In this document: in pieces, positions 44,826 to 54,473 of the stretch
Layout of the letters: every line of letters starts with the position of its first letter
Position numbering within the stretch: the first letter of the stretch is position 1
Assembly (NCBI GenBank): GCA_041441915.1
Contig: JASDRS010000015.1
Span: forward strand, 62,001 to 126,000
Source: UBA10365 sp041441915
GTDB taxonomy: Bacteria > Pseudomonadota > Alphaproteobacteria > Rhodobacterales > Rhodobacteraceae
Length of the DNA stretch: 64,000 nucleotides
Reading direction: 5' to 3'
Program-made: the position numbers and the translations under genes
Notes under the pieces: model-generated
The model's database searches: none
What the model saw: the letters and a program-made list of their open reading frames with translations, nothing else
Told to the model about the DNA's origin: nothing

Positions 44826-44903
44826 GGTTTAAATCTGGGGGCTTGACCTTGGCCCCTTAAGACCTCTATTTCAAGGCTGACAGTTTTTGATGGAGATGAA
44901 AAA

Positions 44904-45506
44904 ATGGCTTTTACCCTTCCTAATTTACCTTATGCCCATGATGCGCTCGCGTCGTTGGGAATGTCAGCGGAAACGCTAGAATTTCACCATGATTTGCACC
45001 ACAAAGCTTATGTCGAAAATGGCAATAAGCTGATTGCGGGCACTGAATGGGAAAGCAAGTCTCTAGAAGTGATAATCAAGGGCACCTATGTCGTGGGTTC
45101 TGTTGCCCAAAATGGCATTTTCAATAATGCTAGCCAACATTGGAACCATAGTCTCTTTTGGGAAATAATGAGCCCAGTTGCTGACAAAAAAATGCCAGGA
45201 AGACTAGAGGCAGCATTGATTAAAAGCTTTGGCTCTGTTGCCAAATTCAAAGAAGATTTTGCCGCTGCGGGTGCGGGTCAATTTGGTTCGGGCTGGGCTT
45301 GGTTGGTAGTTGACGCTTCGGGGGCTTTGAAAGTTAGCAAAACTGAAAATGGTGTCAATCCCCTATGTTTTGACCAAAAAGCTTTGCTAGGCTGCGATGT
45401 GTGGGAGCATTCCTATTACGTTGATTTTCGCAACAAACGACCTGCCTATCTGACCAATTTTATTGATAAATTGGTAAATTGGGAAGCCGTGGCCGCCCGC
45501 ATGTAA
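44904..45506 (+). CDS. sodB: Superoxide dismutase, Fe-type
   Basis: Converts superoxide to H2O2 and O2. 200 residues. The four metal ligands are in EFHHDLHHKAYV (His near 27), ASQHWNHSLFWE (His near 75) and CDVWEHSYYVDF (Asp and His near 160-164). FGSGWAWLVVD and the Gln in NASQHWNH fit the iron form. It lies 78 bases after soxG, has its own ribosome-binding site and is probably transcribed separately. Confidence 0.95.
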   Translation: MAFTLPNLPYAHDALASLGMSAETLEFHHDLHHKAYVENGNKLIAGTEWESKSLEVIIKGTYVVGSVAQNGIFNNASQHWNHSLFWEIMSPVADKKMPGRLEAALIKSFGSVAKFKEDFAAAGAGQFGSGWAWLVVDASGALKVSKTENGVNPLCFDQKALLGCDVWEHSYYVDFRNKRPAYLTNFIDKLVNWEAVAARM

Positions 45507-45731
45507 GGCATTTGGCCACTTTGAATGGATATTATGTGTTTTAATAAAATTAAAGATGGATGCATTGCATAACATGCATTCGACAACCTGATGTAAATAT
45601 CACATCGCATTTTATCTATTTGCGTGAATATATTTTCAATATATTATGACCAGGAAGTAGTATTGTATGGGCCATTTAAAATTTGAATTTTTTTAGATAA
45701 TGCCACCCTTTCAATAAAACTTCCTGCGCGT

Positions 45732-46292
45732 CTAAGCGTTAAAACTTTTGCGCAGCACTTCCCTAAGGCTTGCGACATCGGGCAGAATGGTCACAAAATC
45801 ACGCATACTTTGGTCGGCAAAACCTGACGCAATCACGTGCTCTAAAAGCGTAATCAATGGTTGCCAATAGCTATTAGTATCAAGTAAAAAGATCTGGCGC
45901 TGGTGCAGGCCAATTTGGCGCCATGTTAGCATTTCAAAAAACTCATCCAGAGATCCCGCACCGCCTGGAAGCACGACCACGGCATCAGAATTCATGAACA
46001 TTACTTTTTTACGTTCATGCATATCTTGGGTGATGATAGCACCTGACTTTTCATGATGGCCCTGTTCGTGGGCGATCAAGTGCGCGGGAATTACCCCTAA
46101 AGTTGGTGCGCCACCGTCTCTTGCGGCCTGCGCCACCTTTCCCATTAACCCCATGTCACCTGCGCCGAAGACCAAGCGCCAGCCCTCATTTGCAATCATC
46201 TTGCCTGTTTCATTGGCATCTTGTGTGAACTTAGGCTCGTTGCCCGGCCTTGCGCCACAAAAAACGCAGATAGAATGTGTAAATGACATCAT
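45732..46292 (-). CDS. LOG family protein (TIGR00730, cytokinin-riboside-monophosphate hydrolase type)
   Basis: 186 residues of the lysine-decarboxylase-like LOG family, which cleaves nucleoside 5'-monophosphates to base and ribose phosphate. SICVFCGARPGNEPKF, LVFGAGDMGLMGKVAQAARDGG, MHERKKVMFMNSDAVVVLPGG and the active-site PGGAGSLDEFFEML are present. The frame is open far upstream (to 47126) only as a shadow of the plus-strand repeat gene; ATG 46292 is the family start. Divergent from the LysM gene. Confidence 0.92.
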   Translation of the reverse strand: MMSFTHSICVFCGARPGNEPKFTQDANETGKMIANEGWRLVFGAGDMGLMGKVAQAARDGGAPTLGVIPAHLIAHEQGHHEKSGAIITQDMHERKKVMFMNSDAVVVLPGGAGSLDEFFEMLTWRQIGLHQRQIFLLDTNSYWQPLITLLEHVIASGFADQSMRDFVTILPDVASLREVLRKSFNA

Positions 46293-46392
46293 AACCTTAA
46301 TGAAAATGGTTGCGTTTTGCACCAATATAGGGGTTCTTAGGCCGAAGGAAAGTAAAAGCCTGACAAGGCTGCGCTTAATAAAGGGGATGACG

Positions 46393-47844
46393 ATGGGCGG
46401 ACTGAAAACGGGTCTTTTAATTGCAGCGGGTATTTCTGCGTTTGTGGTTTTTTGGTTTTTAGCTGGGAAGCCTTTACCAGTGACGCGAGAGCAAGCGGCA
46501 GCTCGTAAGGCCGAAAGTGCAGAGTCAGAAGTTATATCGTTAGCTGAAATAGAGCCGGTTGTATCCGAGCCGGTTGTATCCGAGCCGGTTGTATCCGAGC
46601 CGGTTGTATCCGAGCCAGTTGTATCCGAGCCAGTTGTATCCGAGCCAGTTGTATCCGAGCCAGTTGTATCCGAGCCAGTCGTACCTGATACAGTCGTATC
46701 CGAGACGCTGAGCTTTGATACTGTGCGCATCGAAAAGGATGGTTCCGCGATAATCGCGGGGCGTGCGCCTGCAGGTAGTGATGTTGTTATTTTACTAGAT
46801 TTAGATGAAGTTACTGTTACCAAGTCAACCTCTGGCGGTAGTTTTGCTGCGATGGTTACTTTTGAGCCATCAGTGTCTGCGCGCATATTGTCCCTTGTGG
46901 TTACTTTGGCTGATGGCACGGAGCTCGCCTCATCTGATACTGTGATGGTTGCACCCGTTGCCGCCGTTGAATTGCCTGATATTGTGGCTAATGATACTTC
47001 TGAGGTCTCTAAAGCTGAAGCCGCGCCTGAAGCTATAGCCTCTCTCTTGGTTACAGAAAATGGAGTGCAGGTTCTGAGTAACCCAGTTGATCCTGTGGTG
47101 GCCCAAAATGTTTCACTTGAAAGCATTTCCTATGCGCCCGATGGAGCGGTAAAAGTTTCAGGGCGAGGTCAAAAAGGCGAGACAATACGGGTCTATGTGG
47201 AAAATGCCCTGCAGCTTGAAGCGCGCATCTCGCCTTCGGGCGCATGGGGCGGGCGTCTGGCCAGCGTTGAAGCTGGGGTCTATACTTTGCGGGTGGATCA
47301 GATTGGCGCTGACGGCCAAGTGAGTTCACGCTTTGAAACGCCGTTTAAACGCGAAAAAATTGCGGATCTTGCCGCTCAAGTAGCGCCAGCCGCCGTGCCA
47401 AAAATGCAAATTTCCACTGATGCTGCTGAGGTGGCCGTTGAAACGGTTGCAAGTGTCACTGATGTTACAGCCGAGATTGCCGCTGAACCCCTTGTCATTA
47501 TTCCTTCCGTTTCTTCTGCAGCGACAGCGGAACCCGTGTCAACAATGACGCAAGTGGCGGGTGAGACTTTGACAATACCTGCTGAAGCTGATCCTGTAAC
47601 GCTAGTGCAAGATGTGGCATCGTCGTCCAAGCAAGCTGAAGCTGCAGTGGACGCTTTGCCTGTGGCCACAGAATTTGTAACGGTCACAGTCCAACCAGGC
47701 TATACGCTTTGGGGAATTGCGAAGAAAAACTTTGGTTCTGGAATACTTTATGTGCAGGTCTTTGAAGCCAACCGAGATAAAATCAAAAACGCTGACCTTA
47801 TCTACCCTGGGCAAGTCTTCACGCTGCCTTTGCCCCAAGAGTAA
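46393..47844 (+). CDS. Membrane-anchored LysM protein with EPVVS repeats
   Basis: About 483 residues. Membrane anchor at residues 5-25 (GLLIAAGISAFVVFWFLAG); a run of about nine EPVVS pentapeptides (residues ~54-98) from a 15-bp DNA repeat; two Ig/CarboxypepD-like beta segments (about 110-190, IIAGRAPAGSDVVILLD; and 245-310, KVSGRGQKGETIRVYVE). A low-complexity Ala/Val/Glu region precedes the C-terminal LysM domain (about 433-480, VQPGYTLWGIAKKNFGSG to IYPGQVFTLP). Similar LysM/Ig proteins occur in Rhodobacterales. A murein-bound envelope role is inferred. ATG 46393 has AAGGGGA upstream. Confidence 0.85.
   Translation: MGGLKTGLLIAAGISAFVVFWFLAGKPLPVTREQAAARKAESAESEVISLAEIEPVVSEPVVSEPVVSEPVVSEPVVSEPVVSEPVVSEPVVSEPVVPDTVVSETLSFDTVRIEKDGSAIIAGRAPAGSDVVILLDLDEVTVTKSTSGGSFAAMVTFEPSVSARILSLVVTLADGTELASSDTVMVAPVAAVELPDIVANDTSEVSKAEAAPEAIASLLVTENGVQVLSNPVDPVVAQNVSLESISYAPDGAVKVSGRGQKGETIRVYVENALQLEARISPSGAWGGRLASVEAGVYTLRVDQIGADGQVSSRFETPFKREKIADLAAQVAPAAVPKMQISTDAAEVAVETVASVTDVTAEIAAEPLVIIPSVSSAATAEPVSTMTQVAGETLTIPAEADPVTLVQDVASSSKQAEAAVDALPVATEFVTVTVQPGYTLWGIAKKNFGSGILYVQVFEANRDKIKNADLIYPGQVFTLPLPQE
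46552..46701 (+). repeat. 15-bp tandem repeat within the LysM protein gene
   Basis: Eight perfect-phase copies of GAGCCGGTTGTATCC or its variant GAGCCAGTTGTATCC run from 46552 to 46671, followed by two degenerate copies to 46701. Copies 1-4 carry CCGG, copies 5-8 CCAG, so the array grew from two unit types by block duplication. Each unit encodes Glu-Pro-Val-Val-Ser in frame. Copy changes would keep the frame. Confidence 0.97.
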
Positions 47845-47900
47845 CCTCTAGCCATTACTTTTGAAACATCTTAGATAGTTGCAGAAATAAGAGGCTACCA

Positions 47901-49736
47901 ATGCGTAAATTGACGTCGACTGCGACTAGCAAAAATATAGAAAATTTTTCAACGTCTACTACGGGCATGCAAACCATTAAGCGCATGGTGCCTTATCTGT
48001 GGCCTAAGGGCGAGCTTTGGGTCAAAAGGCGCGTTGCCCTGGCGCTTTTGATGCTGATTAGCAGCAAAATTGTGTCGGTTTCGACCCCATTTTTCTACAA
48101 GGCGGGTGTCGATGCTTTGGCAGGAGAAGCGCCATCGGGGGCATTTTTGCTGGGCATATCTGCGGCAGGGCTGACCCTGGCTTACGGTTTAGCCCGTTTG
48201 GGCGCTGTGATTTTCGCTGAATTGCGCGACGCGGTCTTTGTACGTGTGGGGCAACGCGCCCTACGCAAATTGGCAATTGAAACCTTTGAGCATATTCACC
48301 GCCTTTCGATGCGCTATCATATTGCGCGAAAAACTGGCGGACTGAGCCGCATCATCGAGCGCGGCGTTAAAGGCGTGGATTTTCTTTTGCGCTTCATGCT
48401 TTTGTCGATTGGGCCCTTGATTTTAGAATTGATCATGGTGTCGATCCTCTTTTGGTGGCTGTTTGGTTTGTCCTATATGGTTGTGGTTGTGGTCACCATC
48501 TCACTTTATGTGATCTATACATTCAAAATCACTGAATGGCGGGTAGCCATTCGGCGTCAGATGAACGACCAAGATAATGACGCCAACCAAAAGGCTGTTG
48601 ACAGTTTGCTTAATTTTGAAACTGTGAAATATTTTGGTGCCGAAACTCGCGAATCTGCGCGCTATGACGGTGCCATGGCGCAATATGAAAGCTTGGCCGT
48701 TCGGACGGGTCAATCCTTATCGGTTTTGAACGGGGGCCAAGCCTTTATTATCACCACTGGATTGGTTATCGTAATGGTCATGGCTGCGCAGGGCGTTCAG
48801 GCTGAAATTTTAACTGTGGGCGATTTTGTGATGGTCAATGCCTATATGATCCAAATTACTTTGCCTTTGAATTTTTTGGGTACGGTTTATCGCGAAATCA
48901 GACAAGCCTTAGTGGATATGGGCGATATGTTTGGCCTTTTAAACCAGCCCGCGGAAATTATCGACAAGCCCAATGCGCAAGATCTTATGGTGAAAGGTGG
49001 AACAATCACGTTTGACAATGTGTATTTTGGCTATGATCCTGAACGCGTGATTCTGAATGGTGTTAGCTTTTCCGTAGGGTCTGGTGAAAGAATTGCGATT
49101 GTGGGACCTTCGGGCTCAGGTAAATCCACCATTGGGCGGTTGTTGTTTCGTTTTTATGATGTGACTGCCGGCGCGGTGCTGATCGATGGGCAAGACCTGC
49201 GCGACATCACTCAAACCAGCCTGCATGATCATATTGGCGTCGTACCGCAAGATACAGTTCTTTTTAACGATACCGTCTACTATAATATTGCCTATGGCCG
49301 CGCTAATGCCACTAAAGAGCAAGTAGAAATGGCCGCTAAAGCCGCAAAAATCCACGATTTTATCGTATCCTTGCCTAAAGGTTATGAGACGACAGTGGGT
49401 GAACGGGGCCTGAAGTTGTCGGGTGGTGAAAAGCAACGTGTTGGTATTGCTCGTACCTTGCTGAAAAACCCACCAATCTTGCTATTAGACGAGGCGACTT
49501 CGGCGCTTGATACCCAAACAGAACGCGACATCCAAGACAGTCTGCGCGCTATGGGGCAGGGTCGTTCGGTCATCACTATTGCGCATCGGCTGTCAACCAT
49601 TGCCGACTGTGATAAAATAATTGTTTTAGAAAAGGGAGATATTGTTGAACAAGGCCATCACGACGCGCTTTTGGCTAAGAGTGGTCGCTATGCGCAAATG
49701 TGGATGCGCCAATCCGCCGAAGAAGACGCGGCATAA
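47901..49736 (+). CDS. ATM1-type ABC exporter (permease fused to ATPase)
   Basis: 611 residues: a six-helix exporter domain (about 35-330; IARKTGGLSRIIERGVKG, NFETVKYFGAETRES, the latter an ATM1/HMT1 signature) and an ABC ATPase with Walker A VGPSGSGKSTIGRLLFRFYD near 400, signature LSGGEKQRVGIARTL and Walker B ILLLDEATSALD. The ATM1 group exports glutathione-linked sulfur or metal conjugates in bacteria and mitochondria. AGAGG precedes the ATG. It is followed by a YfgM-like gene on the same strand. Confidence 0.92.
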   Translation: MRKLTSTATSKNIENFSTSTTGMQTIKRMVPYLWPKGELWVKRRVALALLMLISSKIVSVSTPFFYKAGVDALAGEAPSGAFLLGISAAGLTLAYGLARLGAVIFAELRDAVFVRVGQRALRKLAIETFEHIHRLSMRYHIARKTGGLSRIIERGVKGVDFLLRFMLLSIGPLILELIMVSILFWWLFGLSYMVVVVVTISLYVIYTFKITEWRVAIRRQMNDQDNDANQKAVDSLLNFETVKYFGAETRESARYDGAMAQYESLAVRTGQSLSVLNGGQAFIITTGLVIVMVMAAQGVQAEILTVGDFVMVNAYMIQITLPLNFLGTVYREIRQALVDMGDMFGLLNQPAEIIDKPNAQDLMVKGGTITFDNVYFGYDPERVILNGVSFSVGSGERIAIVGPSGSGKSTIGRLLFRFYDVTAGAVLIDGQDLRDITQTSLHDHIGVVPQDTVLFNDTVYYNIAYGRANATKEQVEMAAKAAKIHDFIVSLPKGYETTVGERGLKLSGGEKQRVGIARTLLKNPPILLLDEATSALDTQTERDIQDSLRAMGQGRSVITIAHRLSTIADCDKIIVLEKGDIVEQGHHDALLAKSGRYAQMWMRQSAEEDAA

Positions 49737-49797
49737 TCCTTAGCACTTGGCAAAACAGGACAATTGCGTATAAAAGTCTGCAAAGATAGGAAGTAAA

Positions 49798-50445
49798 ATG
49801 AGCAATCCGGAAAGTTTCATAGACGAAGTCACCGAAGACCTGCGCCGCGATCGGCTTTTTGCGGCATTTCGTAAACATGGTTGGATCGGAATCATGTTGG
49901 TTTTGCTAACCGTGGGTGGCGCTGCGGGAAATGAATATGTTAAGGCGCAAAATGTTGCCAAGGCCCAGGCCTTTGGCGACGCAGTTTTAGATGCGCTTGC
50001 CTTGCCCGCAGGTTCAAAACGTACGATCGCTCTGGCTTCAGTTCCAGCTAATGCGACGCAGGCGGCATTTCGTGATCTTTTGCTGGCCGTCGATAAAACA
50101 GCTAGTTTTTCCGAACGGCAAGTGGCTTTTCAGACGCTGGTTGATGACGCAAACACTCCGCAAATGTATCGAGATTTGGCGGTGTTACGTTTTGTTTTGG
50201 CTGCAGAAACCCGCATTGATCTGGCTGAGCGTCAAGCGCTTTTAACCCCACTTGCCACGCCTGGGCGCCCCTTGCGCCCCTTGGCACTTGAGCAGTTGGC
50301 CTACCTTAAGATTGAATTAGGTGACGTTGACGCTGCTATTGCTGATCTGAAAACGCTTAGTGAGGATCAACAGTCTCCTGCTGCTTTGCGCCAAAGGGTT
50401 AAACAAATAGTTCTCATTTTGGGTGGGCAATTTTCTGCAGGATAG
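49798..50445 (+). CDS. YfgM-like membrane-anchored TPR protein
   Basis: 215 residues. An N-terminal cytoplasmic stretch SNPESFIDEVTEDLRRDRLF precedes a single membrane helix (about 27-43, GWIGIMLVLLTVGGAAGNEY), then a helical TPR-like periplasmic domain. The layout and its place directly before a BamB-like gene and der match yfgM-bamB-der of other proteobacteria. YfgM is a SecYEG-associated ancillary factor. Specific role inferred. Confidence 0.83.
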   Translation: MSNPESFIDEVTEDLRRDRLFAAFRKHGWIGIMLVLLTVGGAAGNEYVKAQNVAKAQAFGDAVLDALALPAGSKRTIALASVPANATQAAFRDLLLAVDKTASFSERQVAFQTLVDDANTPQMYRDLAVLRFVLAAETRIDLAERQALLTPLATPGRPLRPLALEQLAYLKIELGDVDAAIADLKTLSEDQQSPAALRQRVKQIVLILGGQFSAG

Positions 50446-50448
50446 GCA

Positions 50449-51807
50449 ATGGGGCAAACTATGCAAAAACGGCTTTTAGTAACTGTTTGTGCCCTTGGGT
50501 TTTTAACCGCTTGTGCGCCAAAAGAGGCTATTTTAGAGGGGGAGCGCTTCAAAGTGCGCAGTCCACTTGCTTTGTCCTTGGCGACAGAAAATAATCCGAC
50601 CCCCCAGGATCAGGAGCTTGTGCTCGTCAATCAAGTCAAGCCAATCACTCTGCCTAAGGCCCAAGCTTTGGGCAGTTGGGCACAGCGCGCCGGTAGTGCC
50701 ACCCATATGGGGCATCATGGGGTTTGGTCTGCTGAGCCGAAGGTGATTTGGAGCGCCTCGATCGGCAAGGGCGAAAGCCGTAGCCGCAAAATCAGCGCAG
50801 CCCCCGTTGTGGGCGGAGGTTTGATCTTTACGATCGATGCCGACAATCAGGTGATGGCAAGCAATGCCCTGACCGGAGTGCGGCTTTGGGCCGCTTCCCT
50901 TGCACCAGCCAAATATGACGGTGGCTCTTTGACCAGCGGCGGATTGGCCTATGGCAAGGGGATCGTATTTGCTGGTTCCGCTTACGGAGAGTTGGTTGCA
51001 TTTGACGCGCTATCTGGAGCTGAATTATGGCGACAGCGTATTGGTGCACCGATATCGAGCGCCCCAAGTGTGGATGGCAATACGGTTTATGTCGTGGGGC
51101 GTGATGCGTCGGCTTGGGCGATTGTGGCCACTTCTGGTAAGGTGAAATGGCAAATTACAGGCACACCTGCCCTTGCTGGAATGGTAGGAACTGCAGCCCC
51201 TGCCATTACAGATAGCGCTGCCATCATTCCCTTTGTCAGTGGTGAACTGGTCTATGTTCTCAAAAAAACGGGTGTTAAATTGTGGAGCACTGCGATCGCT
51301 GGACGTCGCATAGGCCAGGCCTATGCTTCGGTGGGTGATATTACTGGCGATCCAGTGGTCGCGGGCGACCGCGTTTATGTTGGAAATCAGTCAGGTCGTA
51401 GTATGGCGCTGAACCTGACCAACGGTGCAGAGGTTTGGTCTTCCAGTACTGGCGCTTATGGGCCTATGCTGGTTATTTCTGACGCGATTTTTTTGATCTC
51501 AGATCACGGCGCATTGATACGCCTTGATCGCGCTTCGGGGCAGACTGTTTGGTCTGTGACGTTGCCTCATTTTAAAAACAAAAAGGCCAAGAAACGCCGT
51601 GCTGTTTATGCGCATTTTGGGCCAGTTTTGGCGGGTGGACGGTTGGTAGTTGCATCGAGCGATAGCTATCTGCGTAGCTTTGACCCTGTGAGCGGTGCAC
51701 TGCTCTCGGCAATAGAAATGCCGTCGGGGGCTGCCACTCTTCCAGCTTTGGCGGGGGATATGCTTTATGTATTAACCACCAAAGGCGAAATTCTTGCTTT
51801 TCGTTAG
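50449..51807 (+). CDS. bamB: Outer membrane assembly lipoprotein BamB-like (PQQ beta-propeller)
   Basis: 452 residues. The signal peptide ends in the lipobox LTAC (cysteine near residue 24), then a PQQ-like beta-propeller with repeated W-motifs (LTGVRLWAASLAP, LSGAELWRQRIGAP, TSGKVKWQITG, NGAEVWSSSTGAYG, ASGQTVWSVTLPH). BamB joins BamA in outer-membrane protein insertion; bamA itself is at 59667. It lies between yfgM-like and der genes, the conserved bamB-der order. ATG 50461 is an alternative start. Confidence 0.87.
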   Translation: MGQTMQKRLLVTVCALGFLTACAPKEAILEGERFKVRSPLALSLATENNPTPQDQELVLVNQVKPITLPKAQALGSWAQRAGSATHMGHHGVWSAEPKVIWSASIGKGESRSRKISAAPVVGGGLIFTIDADNQVMASNALTGVRLWAASLAPAKYDGGSLTSGGLAYGKGIVFAGSAYGELVAFDALSGAELWRQRIGAPISSAPSVDGNTVYVVGRDASAWAIVATSGKVKWQITGTPALAGMVGTAAPAITDSAAIIPFVSGELVYVLKKTGVKLWSTAIAGRRIGQAYASVGDITGDPVVAGDRVYVGNQSGRSMALNLTNGAEVWSSSTGAYGPMLVISDAIFLISDHGALIRLDRASGQTVWSVTLPHFKNKKAKKRRAVYAHFGPVLAGGRLVVASSDSYLRSFDPVSGALLSAIEMPSGAATLPALAGDMLYVLTTKGEILAFR

Positions 51808-51864
51808 GCTATTTGCGGTGTAGAGCAGCCTAATCTGATTTTCAGATCTGCCCTGGAGGGCAAA

Positions 51865-53331
51865 ATGACATTTACCCTAGCTATTGTTGGGCGGCCCAAT
51901 GTGGGTAAGTCTACGCTATTTAACCGCCTTGTAGGCCGACGACTGGCGCTGGTTGATGATCAGCCTGGCGTCACGCGCGATCTACGCGAAGGCGACGCGA
52001 AACTTTTCGACCTTCGTTTTACAGTGATTGACACTGCTGGGCTTGAAGAAGTCACAGACGACAGTTTGCAAGGCCGCATGCGCCGCCTGACAGAAGGTGC
52101 CGTTGATATTGCAGATGTGTGTCTATTTTTGATTGATGGGCGCATGGGCGTGACCCCAAGCGATGAGGTATTTGCAGATATTTTGCGGCGCAAATCTGCC
52201 AAGGTAATTGTCGGCGTTAATAAGGCTGAAGGCTCGGCGGGAGATTCAGGCGCGATCGAAGCTTGGTCATTGGGTCTGGGCGATCCCGTGCGCATGTCAG
52301 CCGAACATGGCGAGGGTATGGATGACCTGTATCATATTTTGCGGCCCATAGGTAATTTTTATGCCGAGCGTGCCAAAGCTGATGCGCCCTTGGTCGACGT
52401 TAATATTTCTGAAGAAGAGGCTGAAGAAGAGGGCGACGGAGAAAATTACCGCCCAAGTATATCTAAGCCACTGCAAATTGCGGTGATAGGGCGTCCGAAT
52501 GCGGGCAAGTCTACGTTGATCAATAAAATCATCGGAGAAGAACGTTTGCTTACAGGTCCCGAGGTGGGAATCACTCGTGATGCTATCTCTATCAAAAGCA
52601 ATTGGCTGGGAACGGCCACTAGGATATTTGACACGGCCGGCTTGCGCAAAAAGGCGCGCATCAATGACAAGCTGGAAAAGTTATCCGTGTCTGACGGTTT
52701 GCGCGCGGTGCGTTTTGCCGAAGTTGTTGTGGTGCTTTTAGACGTTGATATTCCCTTTGAGCAACAAGATTTGCGTATCGCCGATTTTGCAGAAACTGAA
52801 GGACGTGCAGTCGTGATTGCGGTTAATAAATGGGATATAGAAGTCGACAAGCAAGATAAACTTACTGCGCTACGCGAAATGTTTGAGCGACTTCTGCCGC
52901 AACTGCGCGGAGCGCCTATGGTCACCGTGTCTGCTAAAACAGGCAAGGGCCTTGACCGTTTGCACCACGCCATCGTGAAAGCGCATGAAGTGTGGAACCG
53001 GCGCGTACCGACCGCACGGCTTAACAGTTGGTTGGGAGCGATGGTTGAGGCGCATCCGCCTCCCGCGCCAGGTGGTCGGCGCATTAAACTGCGTTATATG
53101 ACGCAGGTAAAAACACGCCCTCCGGGCTTTATTGTTATGTGTTCGAACCCTGATGGCATGCCTGAAAGCTATAAGCGCTATCTGGTCAATGGCTTGCGTG
53201 AGCATTTTGATATGCCAGGCACGCCCATTCGGTTGACCATGCGCGGTCAGGGTGAAAAGAACCCCTTTAAGGGGCGGTATTACTCTACACCGTCACGGCT
53301 ACGCAAACATACTGGCAAGGGCGAATATTAA
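51865..53331 (+). CDS. der: Ribosome biogenesis GTPase Der (EngA)
   Basis: Double GTPase for 50S assembly, 488 residues. G domain 1: IVGRPNVGKSTLFNRL, DTAGLEE, NKAEGS. An acidic linker with EEAEEEGDGENYRP (about 178-192). G domain 2: VIGRPNAGKSTLINKI near 210, DTAGLRKKARI, NKWDIE. The C-terminal KH-like domain ends with GRYYSTPSRLRKHTGKG. A terminator hairpin follows the stop. Confidence 0.97.
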   Translation: MTFTLAIVGRPNVGKSTLFNRLVGRRLALVDDQPGVTRDLREGDAKLFDLRFTVIDTAGLEEVTDDSLQGRMRRLTEGAVDIADVCLFLIDGRMGVTPSDEVFADILRRKSAKVIVGVNKAEGSAGDSGAIEAWSLGLGDPVRMSAEHGEGMDDLYHILRPIGNFYAERAKADAPLVDVNISEEEAEEEGDGENYRPSISKPLQIAVIGRPNAGKSTLINKIIGEERLLTGPEVGITRDAISIKSNWLGTATRIFDTAGLRKKARINDKLEKLSVSDGLRAVRFAEVVVVLLDVDIPFEQQDLRIADFAETEGRAVVIAVNKWDIEVDKQDKLTALREMFERLLPQLRGAPMVTVSAKTGKGLDRLHHAIVKAHEVWNRRVPTARLNSWLGAMVEAHPPPAPGGRRIKLRYMTQVKTRPPGFIVMCSNPDGMPESYKRYLVNGLREHFDMPGTPIRLTMRGQGEKNPFKGRYYSTPSRLRKHTGKGEY

Positions 53332-53337
53332 TTTTGG

Positions 53338-53363
53338 CGTGGCCTTCAGGGGCCATTTTTTAT
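53338..53363 (+). terminator. Rho-independent terminator after der
   Basis: TGGCC (53340-53344), a 6-base loop TTCAGG, GGCCA (53351-53355), then TTTTTTATT. A 5-bp GC-rich stem followed directly by a T run, 8 bases past the der stop. It may end the transcript that includes bamB and der. Confidence 0.75.
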
Positions 53364-53458
53364 TAAATTAGAAATTACCTGTGTCCCATAAACGGTGAAC
53401 GCAAGCGGTTTAGACGTGTTTGAACACATCACCGACCGCGTGCAAGTTTTGATTTAGG

Positions 53459-54349
53459 CTATCCGTATGCCGGTGGAATTAACTCGTGCCAGTCTTTCAT
53501 TCGGCTACGAAACCAAGTTCGTTGGCGTTTGGCATATTGGCGTGACGCAAGTTTTGCTGCCACTACCGCGTCATCGAGTGACATCTGACCGGCTATGTGC
53601 GCCATAAGCTCTGGTGCGCCAATGGCACGGGCAGAGGGTCGGTTTGGGTTCCATGTAGGTGCAGCCAAACGCACTTCGTCCAAAGCATTGCCCTGCATCA
53701 TTTGATCAAAGCGTTGGTCAATGCGGGCATTTAGCCAGTCAAGATTTGGGCGAAAGACTATGGGGTGGCACTCATATAACGGCAAAAGCGGCGCAGGCGT
53801 GTCGTCTTGCCAAGCGCTGAGTGCGCGGCCTGTGGCGTGCATAACTTCCCATGCGCGTTGAACGCGTGCACCATTTTTGGTGTCAATCCGACTGAGTGTG
53901 GTGATGTCCAGCTCATCACGCATTCCCACCAAATCTCCCGCTACGCGGCGCTTGTTGGCTATGTCCCGAATTTGGGCGGGAATTGATGGAATTTGGGCCA
54001 AACCTTCGGTCAGGGCCGTGAAATAAAGCCCCGTGCCACCGACGATGATCGGGCGCAGCTGTTGAGATTTAAGCTTTGCCAAAACGGTCGCTACCTCCCG
54101 CAGCCAATGCCCCACAGAATAGTCTTGGTCATGTGCTATATGGCCATAAAGTAGATGGGGTGTGCGGGCGAGATCGACCGCCGTTGGGCGCGCGCTTAAA
54201 TCTTGCCAACAATCATAGACTTGCTGTGCATCAGCATTTACAATCACTCCGCCTTCGCGTTTGGCAATCTCTAGTGCCAGCCCAGATTTACCACTGGCGG
54301 TTGGGCCTGCGATCAGAACTGGCAGCTTGGAAGAAATGGCAGGTGTCAT
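53459..54349 (-). CDS. miaA: tRNA dimethylallyltransferase MiaA
   Basis: Adds dimethylallyl to A37 of UNN-reading tRNAs. 296 residues with the P-loop VLIAGPTASGKSGLALEIA near residue 12, VNADAQQVYDCW, IIVGGTGLYFTAL, and a C-terminal SRQYAKRQRTWFRSRMKDW. It is monocistronic on the minus strand, divergent from pyrH. Confidence 0.95.
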   Translation of the reverse strand: MTPAISSKLPVLIAGPTASGKSGLALEIAKREGGVIVNADAQQVYDCWQDLSARPTAVDLARTPHLLYGHIAHDQDYSVGHWLREVATVLAKLKSQQLRPIIVGGTGLYFTALTEGLAQIPSIPAQIRDIANKRRVAGDLVGMRDELDITTLSRIDTKNGARVQRAWEVMHATGRALSAWQDDTPAPLLPLYECHPIVFRPNLDWLNARIDQRFDQMMQGNALDEVRLAAPTWNPNRPSARAIGAPELMAHIAGQMSLDDAVVAAKLASRQYAKRQRTWFRSRMKDWHELIPPAYG

Positions 54350-54473
54350 GATACTCCGTTGTGTTGCAAACGATTTAAATTTCGGTCAATATATCTTGGG
54401 CGTTGAACCTAGCCGCTTTTTGCGACATTTTGCGCACTAGTCCAACAAAATTCGAATTGAGCGGGAGCTTTTC

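Noticed and set aside
44826..44903. Rho-independent terminator after soxG (GGGG ... CCCC)
   Set aside because: The stem is only four clean pairs with a long loop and no T run.
46153..46392. N-terminal extension of the LysM protein over the LOG gene
   Set aside because: The extension is antisense to the LOG gene, and the ATG at 46393 has a good ribosome-binding site directly before a membrane anchor.
46552..46701. Possible CRISPR-like array
   Set aside because: Units are 15 bp, directly abutting, in frame and without spacers. It is a coding tandem repeat.
46293..47126. Minus-strand frame open through the LysM gene, fused to the LOG-family gene
   Set aside because: It is the antisense shadow of the EPVVS repeat and Ala/Val-rich coding region (GSDTT repeats). 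The LOG family starts at 46292.
52446..53084. Minus-strand 212-codon frame inside der
   Set aside because: Shadow of the der coding sequence; Ser/Arg-rich translation with no recognisable domain.
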